The notes below the pieces were generated by a model. The model did not search any database and was not told the DNA's origin. It was given only the letters and a program-made list of their open reading frames with translations. Positions 12,646-25,224 of a stretch of 64,000 bases of DNA are shown one piece after another. The stretch lies in the NCBI RefSeq assembly GCF_905475395.1, contig NC_058338.1, positions 99,061,435-99,125,434 of the forward strand. The letters run 5' to 3'. The position numbers were made by a program, and so were the translations under genes. Within the stretch, counting starts at the first letter, position 1, and every line of letters starts with the position of its first letter. This DNA is from Chrysoperla carnea (Eukaryota > Arthropoda > Insecta > Neuroptera > Chrysopidae).

Positions 12646-13744
12646 CTAAAGAAGTTTTCCAATAAATCCAATAAAAGTGGTTCGTTTTTCTATAAAGACC
12701 ATTTTAGTTCAAATTTAATGAACAAAATTTTTGTTCTCAATTACTGTCTAAACTATTTTGTTTACGAAAAAAAAAACGTTTCAAACAAAAAATGTTTGCG
12801 TATTTATAAAGACAAACTTTTTAGTTTAAAGCGTTCATCTAATGTTTGTCAGTTATGAATTAGAGTCAGGTTTTAATTGAACCTGAAAGCTTAGATCGAA
12901 TTATAAGTCGGTATAAGATGTGTCCCTTTGAAACTAATATTTTTCGTTTGACGCATTTTTCGCGATAAAATTTATTTTTCGAGTTTCAAGCATATGTCAA
13001 CTTAAAACAGACGCCATGATTATGGTATGAGTGTAAAGGGCGAAAAATAGTATTTTTGTCTGGAGGGAAACATCATTAACATAAAATTTAGTGAAAGAAA
13101 TGGTTCTTATTCATGTTAAGAAGCCACAATTATATTATATATAAATTTAAAAAATAAGTTAATTAAAACTACTTCTTATGGGAAAGCCATAATTTATAGG
13201 CCTTAACAAAGATTTAGCATTTTTAAAGAAAATTATGAAAATTACGATTAACATTACGGGAAATAGAAATGCAAGAAAAAATCGTAATTTTATGAATTTC
13301 CATAAAAACGAATGTTAATTTACGATAACTTCTCTGAATTTTTTTCCTGTAACAATCTTATTAACATCTTGTTGGTTGCTTGTATTCAAGAAATAGTTTT
13401 ATTAGTAAATAGTTTAACAAACTGGTATTAGAAGATATTTAAATAATGGCGTATGATTTAATATGTCATACATACATACATATACTTAATTTATAAAGTT
13501 CGCTATCATTAAATTTATTTTATTTTATTTCTGTTCAGTTCAGTCTTAATGTAATCAAAAGTTTGAAGCTATTCAAAGTATCTTGAATAATGTTTTTAAA
13601 TAACTTAAAAATAAATAATCATAGATGTTTATTTATTTTTAAGTTATTAGATAGAAAGCAAGGACCTTTAACAGTTTACTGAATTTACAAACAAATCTTA
13701 TCCTACTACTAATGTAATCATGGAGCTCACTGGAGTATTTAGGT
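12646..13744. other. Non-coding stretch
   Basis: No gene. It contains one strong hairpin at 13,599-13,648. Confidence 0.6.
13599..13648. repeat. Perfect 20-bp-stem hairpin
   Basis: AATAACTTAAAAATAAATAA is followed after about ten bases by its exact complement. It could be a tiny MITE relic or cruciform-prone DNA. Confidence 0.75.
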
Positions 13745-14515
13745 ATTCGCACCGTGCGCGAGTTTCGTTTCTATGACAACGATACACTACTTTAATTATA
13801 GAATTATATGGATGCATATATAATTGTATGGATTGCATTTATCACTTGCATTGAAAATTTAAAATTATTGTCTCACAAATTTAAATAAATAATTATGATA
13901 ATTTACATTTTAAAAATAATATTTGTACAATTTGATTTCTTTTTTACACAATTTTTAATGCATTCAGTTTAATTAATTTGTCTTTTTCAATAATTTTAAT
14001 TTGACAGTTTCTATTCGTTGTGTGCGTAGTCATGGTAGGGATAATAAAATCGATGCCAGCGCTTTAAGTGAAAAATTTTGGAGATAAAGTGGGCTGTTAT
14101 GACTAATTTGCAATTATTTACATGTTAATGATATAGAAACTGTCAAATTAAAATGATTGAAAAACACTAATTAATTAAACTTAATGCATTAAAAATTGTG
14201 AAAATAAGAAATCAAATTGTACAAATATTATTTTTCAAATGTTAATTATCGTAATTATTTATTTAAATTTGTGAAACAAGAAATTTTAAATGTAAGTTTT
14301 CAATGCAATCCACACAATTATATATGCATCCATTAATTCTATAATTAAAGTAGTGTATCGTTGTCATGGAAACGAAATTCACGCTCGGAGCGAATAACAT
14401 TAACATGTAAAGAATAGCAAATTAGTAATAACAGCCTCCTTTATCGCCAAAATTTTTCACTTGAAGCGCTGGCATCGATTTTATTTCCCCTACCATGACT
14501 ACGCACACAACGAAT
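13745..14515 (-). mobile_element. ATTCG...CGAAT element, outer copy split by an inner copy
   Basis: Reverse-orientation copy of a ~385-bp non-coding element whose ends read ATTCG and CGAAT. The left part is 13,745-14,012 and the right part 14,396-14,515; between them sits a second copy in opposite orientation (14,013-14,395). Joining the two outer parts gives the continuous order seen in the uninterrupted copy at 46,436-46,824. Motifs shared by all copies are GTGTGCGTAGTCATGGT, AATCGATGCCAGCGCTT, TTAATGCATTAAAAATTG and TATATATGCATCCAT. Confidence 0.85.
14013..14395 (+). mobile_element. ATTCG...CGAAT element, nested inner copy
   Basis: A complete 383-bp copy from ATTCGTTGTGTGCG to CTCGGAGCGAAT, inserted in the outer copy just after its GACAGTTTCT motif. 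It is non-coding and must be younger than the copy it splits. The ends are imperfect inverted repeats (ATTCGTTGTGTGCGT versus ATTCGCTCCGAGCGT read inward). Confidence 0.85.
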
Positions 14516-15068
14516 ACCAAATTTCCAGACAAAATATAATGAATGGATTTTTATGCTAAAAATTGATTCAAAAGACTATTTAGATGCAAAAGAACCTTTT
14601 CCTTGGCAATAATAAAAAAAAATTACCTTTTTCAATTTTTTTATTTTTTTTTGCTTTTGAGCCACTTTTTTCCTTTTGCCTGCTTTTGTTTCCACGTAAA
14701 GTGATTTTGGAATTATAAGTTACAAAGTTTCACTGGAAGAATGGTTGTTCCTTTTTTCGTATTTTACCTTAAGCTATCTTAATCTCTATCCTTATCTTAG
14801 TATTAATAGAAAAGGTGCCAGTTAGAAAAAATTCGCCATTTTATTTTATTTTTTCAAACACTTGGGTTTTTGTGACAAATATAATGATACTTTAAATGTT
14901 GAAAACCATTGAGCCGTTTGGAAGATACGAGATACGCGCGAAAAACATAGCTACGCTTTGGCAGTCGGGTAAAAAAACGCAATATTATAGCTTCAATTTC
15001 AGCTATACATAAAATAATATATATTTTTGAGATAAATAATTAGGATTTTTTCCAACTCTTATACATAT

Positions 15069-15120
<52 letters not shown>

Positions 15121-15902
15121 TTGGCTACTGGTTATCGAATGATAGTCAATGAATTTACCAATTTATCAATTTTTATCATACCAAATTAGGGCTCAGATCC
15201 AAAATTGGTAAATAACTTTTTCCTTCGTCTTTATGAGCTTATTCTGTAGGCCAACGATCTGCAGTTAATAACAGAACGCCCTGTATATCGAAAACGTTCA
15301 GCTTAGGTAAAAAATGTCAAAAATCAAAAACTATTTAGAATGGTCCAAAAAAATACTATCAAATAATTTTAAAATCCAATTTTTAATCAAAACCACAACA
15401 TAATCGAAGCTGTACAAGTTCACATGAATATGATTTGATTGAGGACGCTTGACGGACGCACGTTTCGTTTCCTACAATAATTAGTTCTTTTACATATTTT
15501 GTATAATTCAAATCTAATAACAATTCAAACATTAATACTCAAGCATATACAGGATATTTAAGCAATTAACTCAATTAGTTAATAGCTTCACTTGTTTTTA
15601 AAAGTCAATTACCCTAAATTGTACGTAAGTACACAAAATAAAGGATCAATGTCTTAAACAATTACCTACACTTAAATTACTGATTACATCATAGGTACTC
15701 ATCTTAAAAAAAAAAAAACAACTACAAATTATGTTTATAACATACACACATACTTTTTTTTTTAAGTACAATAAATTTTAAGGTGTGTGTTTTTTTTAAA
15801 GTTATAAATTTGCATAAATCTATATATATTTGAATTTTTTTAAAACACGACTTTTATATGTGTGAATGAATCAATCGCGTTTTTTTTACATTTTTAGTTT
15901 TT
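14516..15902. other. Non-coding stretch
   Basis: No gene seen. It holds a (TA)n tract at 15,075-15,118. Confidence 0.6.
15075..15118. repeat. (TA)n microsatellite
   Basis: About 22 uninterrupted TA units. Confidence 0.95.
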
Positions 15903-16456
15903 TTTATACCATGTATATATGAAATATACATGGTATATTAAGTTTAATTCCAAGTTTGAAACGCTTAAAAATAATGATGCTAGGAAAAAAATTTTGTCAT
16001 AGGTGTTCATAAAATCACCTAATTAGTCCATTTCCGGTTGTCCGTCCGTCCGTCTGTAGACACGATAACTCAAAAACGAAAAAAGATATCGAGCGAATTT
16101 TTACAGCATTCTCAGGACGTAAAAAGTGAGATCAAGTTCGTAATTGAGCATCATTGGTACTTGGGTCCGTAGGACCCATCTTGTAAACCGTTAGAGATAG
16201 AACAAAAGTTTAAATGTAAAAAATGTTCCTTATCAAAAATTAAACAACTTTTGCTTGAAACATTTTTTCGTAAACATCACTGTTTACCCGTGAGGGCGCC
16301 AATTAGGCGGAAATTTTATAATATGTAGGTACTATACTTGATTATCAGTTATGTATGTGTCACATGTTTGTATGTGTAATGTGATAAAGAAATCAACACT
16401 GACTATGCATGGTATTTCAACAATTAACTCAGTCAATTGTTTGTTTTCACTTGTTT
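15903..16456 (+). repeat. ~530-bp dispersed repeat, copy 2
   Basis: Full-length member of the family at 12,118. Its head is a near-perfect hairpin (ATACCATGTATATATG / ATATACATGGTAT), clearer than in copy 1. The GTCCGTAGGAC palindrome and the CATGGTATTTCAACAATTAA tail are preserved. Confidence 0.85.
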
Positions 16457-17839
16457 ATTAATATCATAAACGTGTTATCTAAAATCAAAGAGCATCAAAT
16501 TGATCTTAACGATATTGTTTTTTTGATTGTAGAATATTTATGGACATGTTAAGAGATCGAAGCTGGACATGTTTAGATTGAACTCACTTTTGAAGATAGG
16601 CAATCATTAGTTTACTTGAAAAAAAATCAAGAAAACTGAGTCGATTGTTCAAATAAACAACAAGCTTCGGTGATATTGACTAAAACTGCTAAAGATATTG
16701 CCCTGTGTATACGATTTTGGGTGAAATTTCCCAAAACAACTTGTTTAACGGCTAAATGAAGCCGATTTATGAATTTTCGTTTGGATCAAAACTACTCCTA
16801 AAAATGATTTTTAACCAACTCAATAACAAACAAATTTCCAGATTATAAAAAATTTTTTTACCTTGATTAAAACTGGTACATTGATCCAACAAATACAAAA
16901 ATCATGTTTATTGAGGTAGTAGTCTAGATTACTTAGGACAATGGTTATGTTTATTCACATCGGAGACAAAAAATTCCTGCTTGCCTCTACTTACATTGAT
17001 ACAAGCTATCAAACTGTATAATGTATTATAGTTGCCAGGAGCTGCATTTTTTTTTAAGTTTTAAGTACTTCTGCAATTTTCGGAGCGGGGAATTGGCATA
17101 ATTGGTTCTCTTCTGGATCCCGCGCTCATTTCCTATTTATTTTTATTACGTTTTCGTATAATTTCTTTAAAATAAATTTGTTCTTTTTTTGTACTAAAAA
17201 AATAGAACTCTTAAATTGCTGATTTCAAAAAAATACAAATATTAATAAAAAATTCATTGTAAATGCAAAAAATTATTATTTTAAAAAAATTTGCTAAATA
17301 TATTTTTATTGGCTAGATTGGAACTTTTTGTTTATTTTTTTAAATATATTGCAAAATAATTATTTACAAGAAAAAAAAAAAACTATTTTTATTTAGTAAG
17401 CAATTAAGAAACCAACGGCCGTTCGCCGTGTATTCAAAAAAAAATTACGATGAAACGGATGATTTTTTTTTATTTAGGTACAATGTCATCCATGGTAAAA
17501 TAATCCAAAGAATTACTTCTAATCTCTTATCAAATTTACTTAAACAAGCGGTTCATGTGAGTACGGCTTTTATGGCCGTATACGGCTTGTAAAAATTTTC
17601 TTTTTAATTATACAAATTTATAAAACTCAACATTCATAAATATTTATACAAATATTTACAACACAACACAATTATACAAAACCTGGCCTTTCGGCTTTTT
17701 GTTTTGGATTTCTAAAATATCTTCAAGAACTTGTTGAAGAAAAAAACTAGTTGAAACTACCTGCTAATTTCCAAGTACCTACCTTTTATAGTTTTGGATA
17801 AAATGAATACCAAAATTTTGTTCTAATTTGCACCCTCAG

Positions 17840-17985
17840 ACTGGGAATCAATGATGTTTACGAAAAAGATTTCTTACGAAAGTTGTTAATTATTGTAAAA
17901 GAAACATTTTTTACAGTTTTAGCTTGATCTCTCTTTTCGTTTTTGAGTTATCGTCTTGACAGACAGAAAGACACCCATACCAAAA
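17840..17985 (-). repeat. Relic of the ~530-bp dispersed repeat
   Basis: Reverse orientation. TGATGTTTACGAAAAA, AACATTTTTTAC, TCTTTTCGTTTTTGAGTTATCG and GACAGACAGA occur in the right order, but the central block with the GTCCGTAGGAC palindrome is missing. An internally deleted, older member of the family at 12,118. Confidence 0.6.
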
Positions 17986-18854
17986 ACTTATTAATAAATT
18001 TGGTCTAAAAAATACAGAAATCCTGTCCATTTGGAGATTAAGTAAGCAATTTTTGAAATATTGCTTGAAATTATATACGCAGAATGAAATCGGAGATAGG
18101 TCGGATTTTATTTATTGCGATTTCAAGTTATAACGTAAAATTACTCTTCTAACCATGAAATATTAGATTTGTCTCTTTTCAGTATCTCAATTAAACTCAT
18201 GCCACTTTTATGTGAAACATTCAGTACAAATAAACAAAATAATACTTCTTCAACAATTTGTGCAAAAATTGCAATTTAATATTGTCAGTTCAGTGAACCG
18301 AAACGAAAAAAAAAAACATAATACGAATCAAATCAAACTTAGCAACAAGAACAAATAAGTCAAAATATAATACCTTCAACAAACACCTTATTTACTACAA
18401 CTTAAGTCGGTATAAAATGGCACCTCCTTAGTTATTATCGACTCCCCCCCTCCTTCGACAACAAGAATGAAACTTTTGATTTTAAGCTAATTTGCAAGTT
18501 TCAATTCGATTTTTTATCATCAATTTATCTAACAAAATGAAATTAATGCAAAAAAACCACGTAAGCCGGCGACTGCTTTCAAATTAGTTTTGAACTGTTT
18601 ATCAACCTAATTCGCAGTCGTGTGGGGAGAGATTTGATGTACATTTACTTGTTTTGGTTAATATAATTAAGTAAGAGAAAAAAACCTCTAAAAATTTAAC
18701 AACAATCAGTGAAGGAATCCTGAAACTATCGAATTAGGCTAGAGTTAAATTCGTGCCTAAAGTAGTTCCGATTCGATATAATAATATTGCCAGCGTAGTA
18801 GTATTGCAAGAGATAGACGGACTCCGACAGTATTTTTTAGAGGTTCACATCTTT

Positions 18855-19190
18855 GAGTTGGCAACACTTTGTTTTGTTTAATAAACGATTTGACAGCAGA
18901 GATAGTTGCTTTGTGTTTAGTTTGCTTGCCATTTCATAATGAATAGACTCAGGCCAAAGCAACGCTTCAAAATTGTTTAAAAAAATTTATTTTAATGAAA
19001 ATTGATGCAATTTTGTATTAATAACACGTAATTGGCCTCAAAAATCGTGCGATCAAACCCTATTATATTATTTTCTTTCTACGCCGATAAATTAGAGACT
19101 GTTTGAACACTTGCTGCGAAAAGTCGGCCTCAACACCGAAATCATATTCATTGACATTCCAATAAAAGTCAGTTTCATTGATATTAAAAA
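18855..19190 (+). pseudogene. Decayed Tc1/mariner-type transposase fragment
   Basis: At 18,938 a short frame reads MNRLRPKQRFKIV and then stops. This resembles the N-terminus of a group of insect Tc1/mariner-like transposases. About 100 bp later the frame NWPQKSCDQT recalls the WPPRSCDLTP block that precedes the last catalytic region of such enzymes. If so, the middle of the gene is deleted. No clear ends seen. Tentative. Confidence 0.35.
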
Positions 19191-19769
19191 TATTATTCTT
19201 TGATTGATTTTAATTTAAAGTTGTAAGCGGCTTAAAAACACCAGTTAGTTTATTATTGCATATTAAAAACAAGTTTACATAATCTTTGCATCTGACAATG
19301 CCGTTTTATACTGAACTATACCTAAATAAATGTTAATTAAAGTGTAGTATTTGTACTTTCATTTTAATACTCTTTAAAAGTACAAAGTATCTATTTTTAT
19401 TGAATACATTTTTATACTTACATAGATAAATTTAGGTAGGTTCACCTACAAAAGGTCAGCGACCTTCTTGGAATCCTGAAAATAATCATAAATTGATTGA
19501 CGAAATATTTGTATTTTAATTAATTTCCGTTTGCTAAAAAAATATTTCATCATCGAAAGATGCCTAATTTTAACCGTTAAAAGTTTTTGATTATCATTTT
19601 TTTAAGCTATTGGTTGGAGCAAATTATGTTGTTATTCAAAATTGACAAATGCCTTGATTTATAAAGGGTTTTATAAAGTACAAAATAACCTTGTAATTGA
19701 TTTCTCAATTCTTATCAAAGCAACGAACGCGAATGCAAAAACAATTAAATATTTTGTTAATTATAACAG

Positions 19770-19855
19770 AGAGATTTCTTCTGTTAGGATTCGAACCCGT
19801 AATCTTTCTGTTCAAAACATACAAGTATCGTGATTTACTCAACGTACCTACATCT
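19770..19855 (-). other. tRNA-like SINE head (candidate)
   Basis: On the - strand the sequence contains GGGTTCGAATCC, an exact RNA polymerase III B-box. About 40 bp upstream lies GTTGAGTAAATCACGATA, an eroded A-box-like stretch. No convincing cloverleaf closes, so a working tRNA gene is unlikely; a tRNA-derived SINE fragment is the better reading. Confidence 0.4.
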
Positions 19856-20730
19856 ACCTACATCTACATATAATTATTTTTTGTGTTTATAATCTAAAAG
19901 TTGTTAAAATTTCACTCATCAAACTTAATATTCTGAATTAGAAATTTGAAAAAATAATTAAAATACAATAGATTCGCCATTTTAATCATATAGGAGGTAA
20001 TTTTACCATTTTCAAACAAATTTTTTTCCATATTAAATTTTTATTTTAATTGCTATGTCTAGTATTTCAAAATATTTTATTTCAAACATTCATATTATTT
20101 ACGCATTTAAAAATTTTTGAATAATTTTCCATTAAAAAAATGTTTAATAAAATTATATTTGGGATTTTTTAATAGAGTATTCAAAATGAGCGTGAGATTT
20201 AATTTACCAAATAAGATATAAGATTTTTTCTGAATTAGAAAATTTCAATAATTCAGCTAAAATGTCTATTAGTTTTTTTACTGCGATGAAAATATAAAAT
20301 AAATAATATCACTTATTTAAAATAAACAATTTTTACAAAATTTCCTTCTACAATTATGTAATTGGTCGTTAAAAAAAATAAAAGCGAGTATAAACAATTA
20401 GCTTCAAGGTTTTTTTTGTGATAAAATATTTTTATATAATTTATATACTTTATTATATCAAATTAAAAAATTCTCAACCTTTTTTATTTGTCCAACAATT
20501 TTGAAATACCTGAATTTATCAAGACAATGTTTATAATTCAAGATCGTTTAAGTTTCAGATTTTAACACTTTGAATTTATTTTTTTTTTTAATACTTATAT
20601 TAATTGATGTCGAAATAATTTGTGCAAAAATACTCGACCTAAAAATTTTTACAGTTTTTTAAATTTCTTAATAGGAAAAAATTGTGTTAATCCCGACAAG
20701 CGAAAACAAAAATCTTATGAAATGCAATAC

Positions 20731-21055
20731 AAATATCATTTGTGAGCCGTGAGTTAGTGGTACAAATATTTTTATTTGTTAATAAACAATAAATTGTTAA
20801 TTAAATGAAACGGTTCATGTTAAAGTTGACTTAAAAAAAATTAATAAATAGGCAACTTGTATTACGTATATGTTGTAAATGTATAAAATTGTGTTTTTCA
20901 AAGCTGACTGTTGGTTAACATATACGTAATGCAAGTTGCCTATTTGTTATTTTTTGTCAACTTGAACATGGATCGTTTCATATAATTAATAATTTATTTT
21001 TTATTAACAAATATAATTATTTGCGCTACTAAATCATGGTTTACGCATGATATTT
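20731..21055. mobile_element. Fold-back MITE-like element
   Basis: Arms of about 140 bp are inverted copies. ATATTTTTATTTGTTAATAA, ATAGGCAACTTG and ATTACGTATATGTT in the left arm are answered by AACATATACGTAAT, CAAGTTGCCTAT and TTATTAACAAATAT in the right. Ends lie near ATATCAT / ATGATAT. The loop is about 40 bp. Non-coding. Confidence 0.75.
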
Positions 21056-21916
21056 GACACCATGTTATGGCAATAGTGAGCGGCTTATTTTATTTTACTT
21101 TATTAGCCAATTTTTGTTACGTATATTTTTTTCTTTACAACTATTTTCTTCTTGATATACGCCAAAAATTTATAAATCAGGAAGTTATTTTGGTATAGTT
21201 TCTTTACAGTCAAGTAATTTGAATAAAATTTGCTAGATTTGAAATAATAAGTAAGCACAATCACAGGCGTAGATTAAAATTTCCAATAAAATAATTATGA
21301 TCTTTGATTGAATTAATTAAAATAATTAAGTATTTCAATATCAATTGATATTAAAATTACATACCTATTATTTATAAAATCATATTTTGCATTCTATTCA
21401 ATTTTAATTTTGCAATAATTATTTTATATTTTTATCTTAATTTTGATAATGAAAACATATGATGAATATTATTGAGGTTTTTAGGTCATTTTGAATAATT
21501 TATTTTGAAAAGATTAATCGTCTAAACGTATTTCTCTCTTTGTAAAATAGAAAAGATATAAATTGATTAGTAGACAAAATTTTTAATTATTTCATTCATT
21601 CAAATGTTTAAAAGATTATTACCAATTCATCTTTCTAACATCTTATTCGTGTAAATCAAATCTTTGTGTGTATCCGGTTAAGGTAAAATACCTACTCACG
21701 ACATTTAGTGATGAAAAATGGTTCATGTATGTGATTATGAGCTAATATAAATTAGCCGCCATATTAGATATGTATGGGGACTTGAATAGAAAATTTTACA
21801 ATTTTTTACAAAAAAAATTATTTTTCGATTGTAATGCACAATCTTAACATGAAGACGGAGAGTTTATATCGAAATTTCATAATGTTTGAACTTAATTTTG
21901 TTTCTTTTATTTACAG

Positions 21917-22196
21917 ACAATGCAAGAAGTGTTCAGATCAGATTCATCGGTCGATTTAAGTGAATGGAGTAATGGTTTATTAAGCGGCCGTGATCATAAA
22001 GAATTATTATCATCAAATAATCATCACACACATCATGGTACACACAGTAGTGTTGTATTACATGATCGATTAATGACAGACGCAGCACTTGGTACATCCT
22101 GTATAACATTACCAATAAAAACAGAACATTCATATAGTCTGGCATCCGATGGCGATTCATTACCAGATTCACCGATCAGTCATGAACATATGGATG
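21917..22196 (+). CDS. CrebA: CrebA-type bZIP factor, first exon visible
   Basis: N-terminal part of a CREB3-family transcription factor. In Drosophila the single member, CrebA, activates genes of the secretory pathway in the nucleus. The exon follows TTTTATTTACAG and ends at GTAAGT. The first in-frame ATG is at 21,920, but the exon opens in phase 0 immediately after a splice acceptor, so the true start probably lies in an upstream exon not recognised here. The encoded text holds the blocks PIKTEHSYSL and DSLPDSP, which I recognise from CrebA as a conserved N-terminal activation segment, plus a His-rich stretch. It ends in phase 1 and joins at 24,410 to give Asp. From this ATG the five exons encode 392 residues. 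Confidence 0.85.
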
Positions 22197-23534
22197 GTAA
22201 GTTAATTCACTAACTTTCCGAATAAAATTTCACTTCTACTTAAAAGAAAGATTTCAAGTATCAACTCTCAAGTCTCCCTGCAAAAGTTTTTATGGAACTT
22301 TTCATGTGTTCAAGAATCCCATTACATTACATAACAGTTATGGATCTAACAAGTTTTTTATGAATTTTTCATTTTCTTTTATCCAAAATGTAATTTTTAA
22401 GGTTGATCGAATAGTACACTGATATTTTACAGTATACTTTAGTTTCAGTTTTTTAACAAAAATTAAATATTTTAACCTGTATTTAATTACTAAAAATAGT
22501 AAATAATCGCCTTTTTTCTCTGCCCGTCTTGATAGACGTCACATACGAGATTTAATTTATAAAAGTAGAAGATTTTTACTTTTTAATTTTAGAAGATGAA
22601 GCAACATTATCGAAAATGTCTGCGTTCATTCAAAATTTGCTAATGATAAGATGTTAAAATTAAAAACGCTTCGTCGGATTTTTTTCCAAAGAATTATTTT
22701 ATATATATGAGTTAAACAATTAATAAAATATCAAAAATTCAGATTTTTGTCTGTGCATTGCCTTAGTGTCCGATCAACTTCAATGCTACAAAAAAAAATG
22801 ATGGAACCAAATCTTTTGATCTGGGACTCAGATGGAAATATTGTACAAAACTTATTAAATGTAATTTTAAATTAAAAGTTGTTTCATATTCATTCAGTAC
22901 AAATCATTTTTAATATGGTAAGTTCTTTTTTTGGTGCCTCATATTTTTTTCTGTTGAGAAATTTTAAAAGTTTACCAAAAAACGAAAACCAAAAAATACA
23001 TAAATTTTTATTTATAAGTTTATTGTAAAATATGAAAAATGGAAAACTATAATAAATTTTTATGACAAACATAAATATTAAATAGCCACGTGGAGCGGAA
23101 AATTTTATAATAAAAATATTATTTTTTAAAATGATAAGAGATATTATAAAATTATTGAGAATAGTAAAGTACCCAATTTAGGACAAATAATTACGACCAA
23201 AATAATAAATAAAATATTATAGTCAAGGTTGCCAGATCCCATGCTTTTTACGCATCCAAACGCTTTACAGCTCTGTTTTTTAATCTACCAATCGCATATG
23301 TTGTGATATAATGTGTTGAAATGGAAAAAGCTATTCAAAATATGATGTACCTATGTGCGTGCAACTGTGGCATCTAAAGTACACAAAAAGTTTGAAACAA
23401 ATGTAAAAAATTAGTTATATAATAAAAATAACATCTGGATGACCGAGCTTTGCTCGCTATTTTTTTTTTACTTAAACACAAATACCAATTTGAATGTCCC
23501 GCTAATGAACTTTATTTCGTTTTACGTTATACGT

Positions 23535-23923
23535 ATTCGTTGTGTGCATAGTCATGGTAGGGACAATAAAATCGATGCCAGCGCTTCCAGTGAAAAAATT
23601 TGGCGTTAAAGGGGGCTGTTATTACTAATTTGCAGTTCTTTACATGTTAATGTTATAGAAATGTCAAATTAAAATTATTGTAAAACACGAATTAATTAAA
23701 CTTAATGCATTAAAAATTGTGAAAATAAGAAATCAAATTGCACAAATATTATTCTTCAAATGTAAATTATCATAATTATTTATTTAAATTTGTGAGACAA
23801 TAATATTAAATTTTCAATGTAAGTCTTAAATGCAATCCATACAATTATATATGCATCCATGCAATTCTATAATTAAAGTAGTGTATCGTTACCCTGGAAA
23901 CGAAACTCACGCACGGAGCGAAT
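23535..23923 (+). mobile_element. ATTCG...CGAAT element in CrebA intron
   Basis: Complete copy (389 bp) of the family also seen at 13,745, 14,013 and 46,436. It starts ATTCGTTGTGTGCATAG and ends CACGGAGCGAAT, in the same orientation as the host gene. Non-coding. The whole element lies inside the intron between the first two visible exons. Confidence 0.85.
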
Positions 23924-24111
23924 ATATCACAACAGCTTCTATCATACAAAACTGACTGAAGCCACAAGGACTTCACACTATACAATACATACGAAGCGAA
24001 CCACGCACAATGTATATACTCGCCAATAGATGTCAGGAAGAGTCATATTTTGCAGTTGATGTTTCAGTTTTTCCTGAAAACACGGATAAAACGAAATTTT
24101 CTATAAATATT

Positions 24112-24114
<3 letters not shown>

Positions 24115-24148
<34 letters not shown>
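24115..24148. repeat. (TA)n microsatellite in CrebA intron
   Basis: About 16 uninterrupted TA units, roughly 260 bp upstream of the next exon. Confidence 0.95.
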
Positions 24149-24151
<3 letters not shown>

Positions 24152-24409
24152 GATAAGGTAATTTTGACTTATAAAAATAAAAAAGCAAAGTCATTTAGTC
24201 ATTTAAGTCACAATATCAAAGATATCGATATCGTTCAGGCCAATACTTAGAAACGCGGTAGGAAATATGTCCTCATCACTTTTATTTACGTTTTTTTTAA
24301 TAATCTCATCATCGATAATCTTCTCATTAGTATTCTTATTAATGACAATATTTGTCTATTTTCCAAGCTGCAGACCTAAGAGAATTTCATAAATTTTCAA
24401 TAATTTCAG

Positions 24410-24645
24410 ATATGGACGATGATTGTTTCCCAGCTATTTCCCTGAACGCACATTCAACATCCAAAACTGAAAGTATAAACACATCGTCAAATGATATAAA
24501 TGTTATGGTAGACGTAGTCAATATCAAAGATGAACCATTAAGTGAAACAGATAGTCCCACATCATCATGTCCAGCTTCACCTGCAGCGACAACATCAGCA
24601 AAACAAAGTCGAAAACATGAATATCACATCGAATTAGATCCAATG
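24410..24645 (+). CDS. CrebA: CrebA exon with DMDDDCFPAIS block
   Basis: Begins after TAATTTCAG. The split codon G+AT completes Asp, followed by MDDDCFPAIS, another block conserved among CrebA proteins. Farther on, VNIKDEPLS is a probable sumoylation motif (IKDE fits psi-K-x-E/D), followed by the Ser/Pro-rich run SPTSSCPASP. The exon closes at CAATG|GTAAAT in phase 0, and the reading frame runs on into the intron only by chance. It lies in the middle of the activation region. The preceding intron (22,197-24,409) contains a transposon copy and a TA microsatellite. The splice sites fit the reading frame on both sides, so confidence in the exon is high. Confidence 0.88.
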
Positions 24646-24940
24646 GTAAATTTTAGTTTATATTTCCTTTTTAATTCACATATTTACAAAACTCTTCGTC
24701 GGATTATTTTAATTTTAAACGAAAGGGACGAAATTTTATTTATAAGTGTAGACTTTGTTTTACTTTTTAATTTGTCCATTTATAATATAGTAGTGGACCA
24801 TTTTATCTGACATCATTCTCCGGGGTGCTTTAACAGTCAATTTATATCCTAAAAGGCAAGAGATAGAATGACACTTTAAATTTAAAAGTTGATCCATAAA
24901 AAAATTTATTAACCTTTTTTATTTAAATCATTTTATCCAA

Positions 24941-25224
24941 ATTCGTTAGTTTTCGGAGGAAATGCGACTTAAAAATATATCATTATTGCTTTAAATCAAA
25001 AGAAAATATTCTAGATTTTGAAAGTTTTTAGACAAAAGTTATCAAGGACAATAAAGGACATTCGTCTGTGTAATAACTTTTAAACCCAGGTAAATTTTGA
25101 AGATTATTTGAAGATCAAATGACATTGGAATTGGAACCATAAATTCAAAGTCATGGACACAGGTGAATGTCCTCTAAAATGACTATTTTTAAGTCGCATT
25201 TCCTCCGAAAGCTAAACTAATTCG
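24941..25224. mobile_element. Fold-back element in CrebA intron
   Basis: The terminal blocks TTTCGGAGGAAATGCGACTT (left) and AAGTCGCATTTCCTCCGAAA (right) are exact complements and extend with weaker pairing on both sides. The inner part pairs less well (GGACATTCGTCTGTG against a complement reading GGACATTCACCTGTG). Non-coding; a MITE in the 750-bp intron. Confidence 0.7.

Larger units (their letters stand above)
16457..21916. other. Long non-coding stretch directly upstream of the first CrebA exon seen
   Basis: Ends at the 3' splice site of the CrebA exon, so at least its right part is intron. No earlier CrebA exon recognised. It holds a relic of the dispersed repeat (17,840-17,985), a decayed Tc1/mariner fragment (18,855-19,190), a tRNA-like head (19,770-19,855) and a hairpin element (20,731-21,055). 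Confidence 0.6.

Noticed and set aside
15075..15118. (TA)n tract as a replication origin or promoter
   Set aside because: Simple repeat with no associated gene start or other signal.
24646..24810. Extension of the CrebA exon frame to 24,810
   Set aside because: The frame runs past a good GT donor at 24,646 into T-rich intron; the next exon joins in phase at 25,396.
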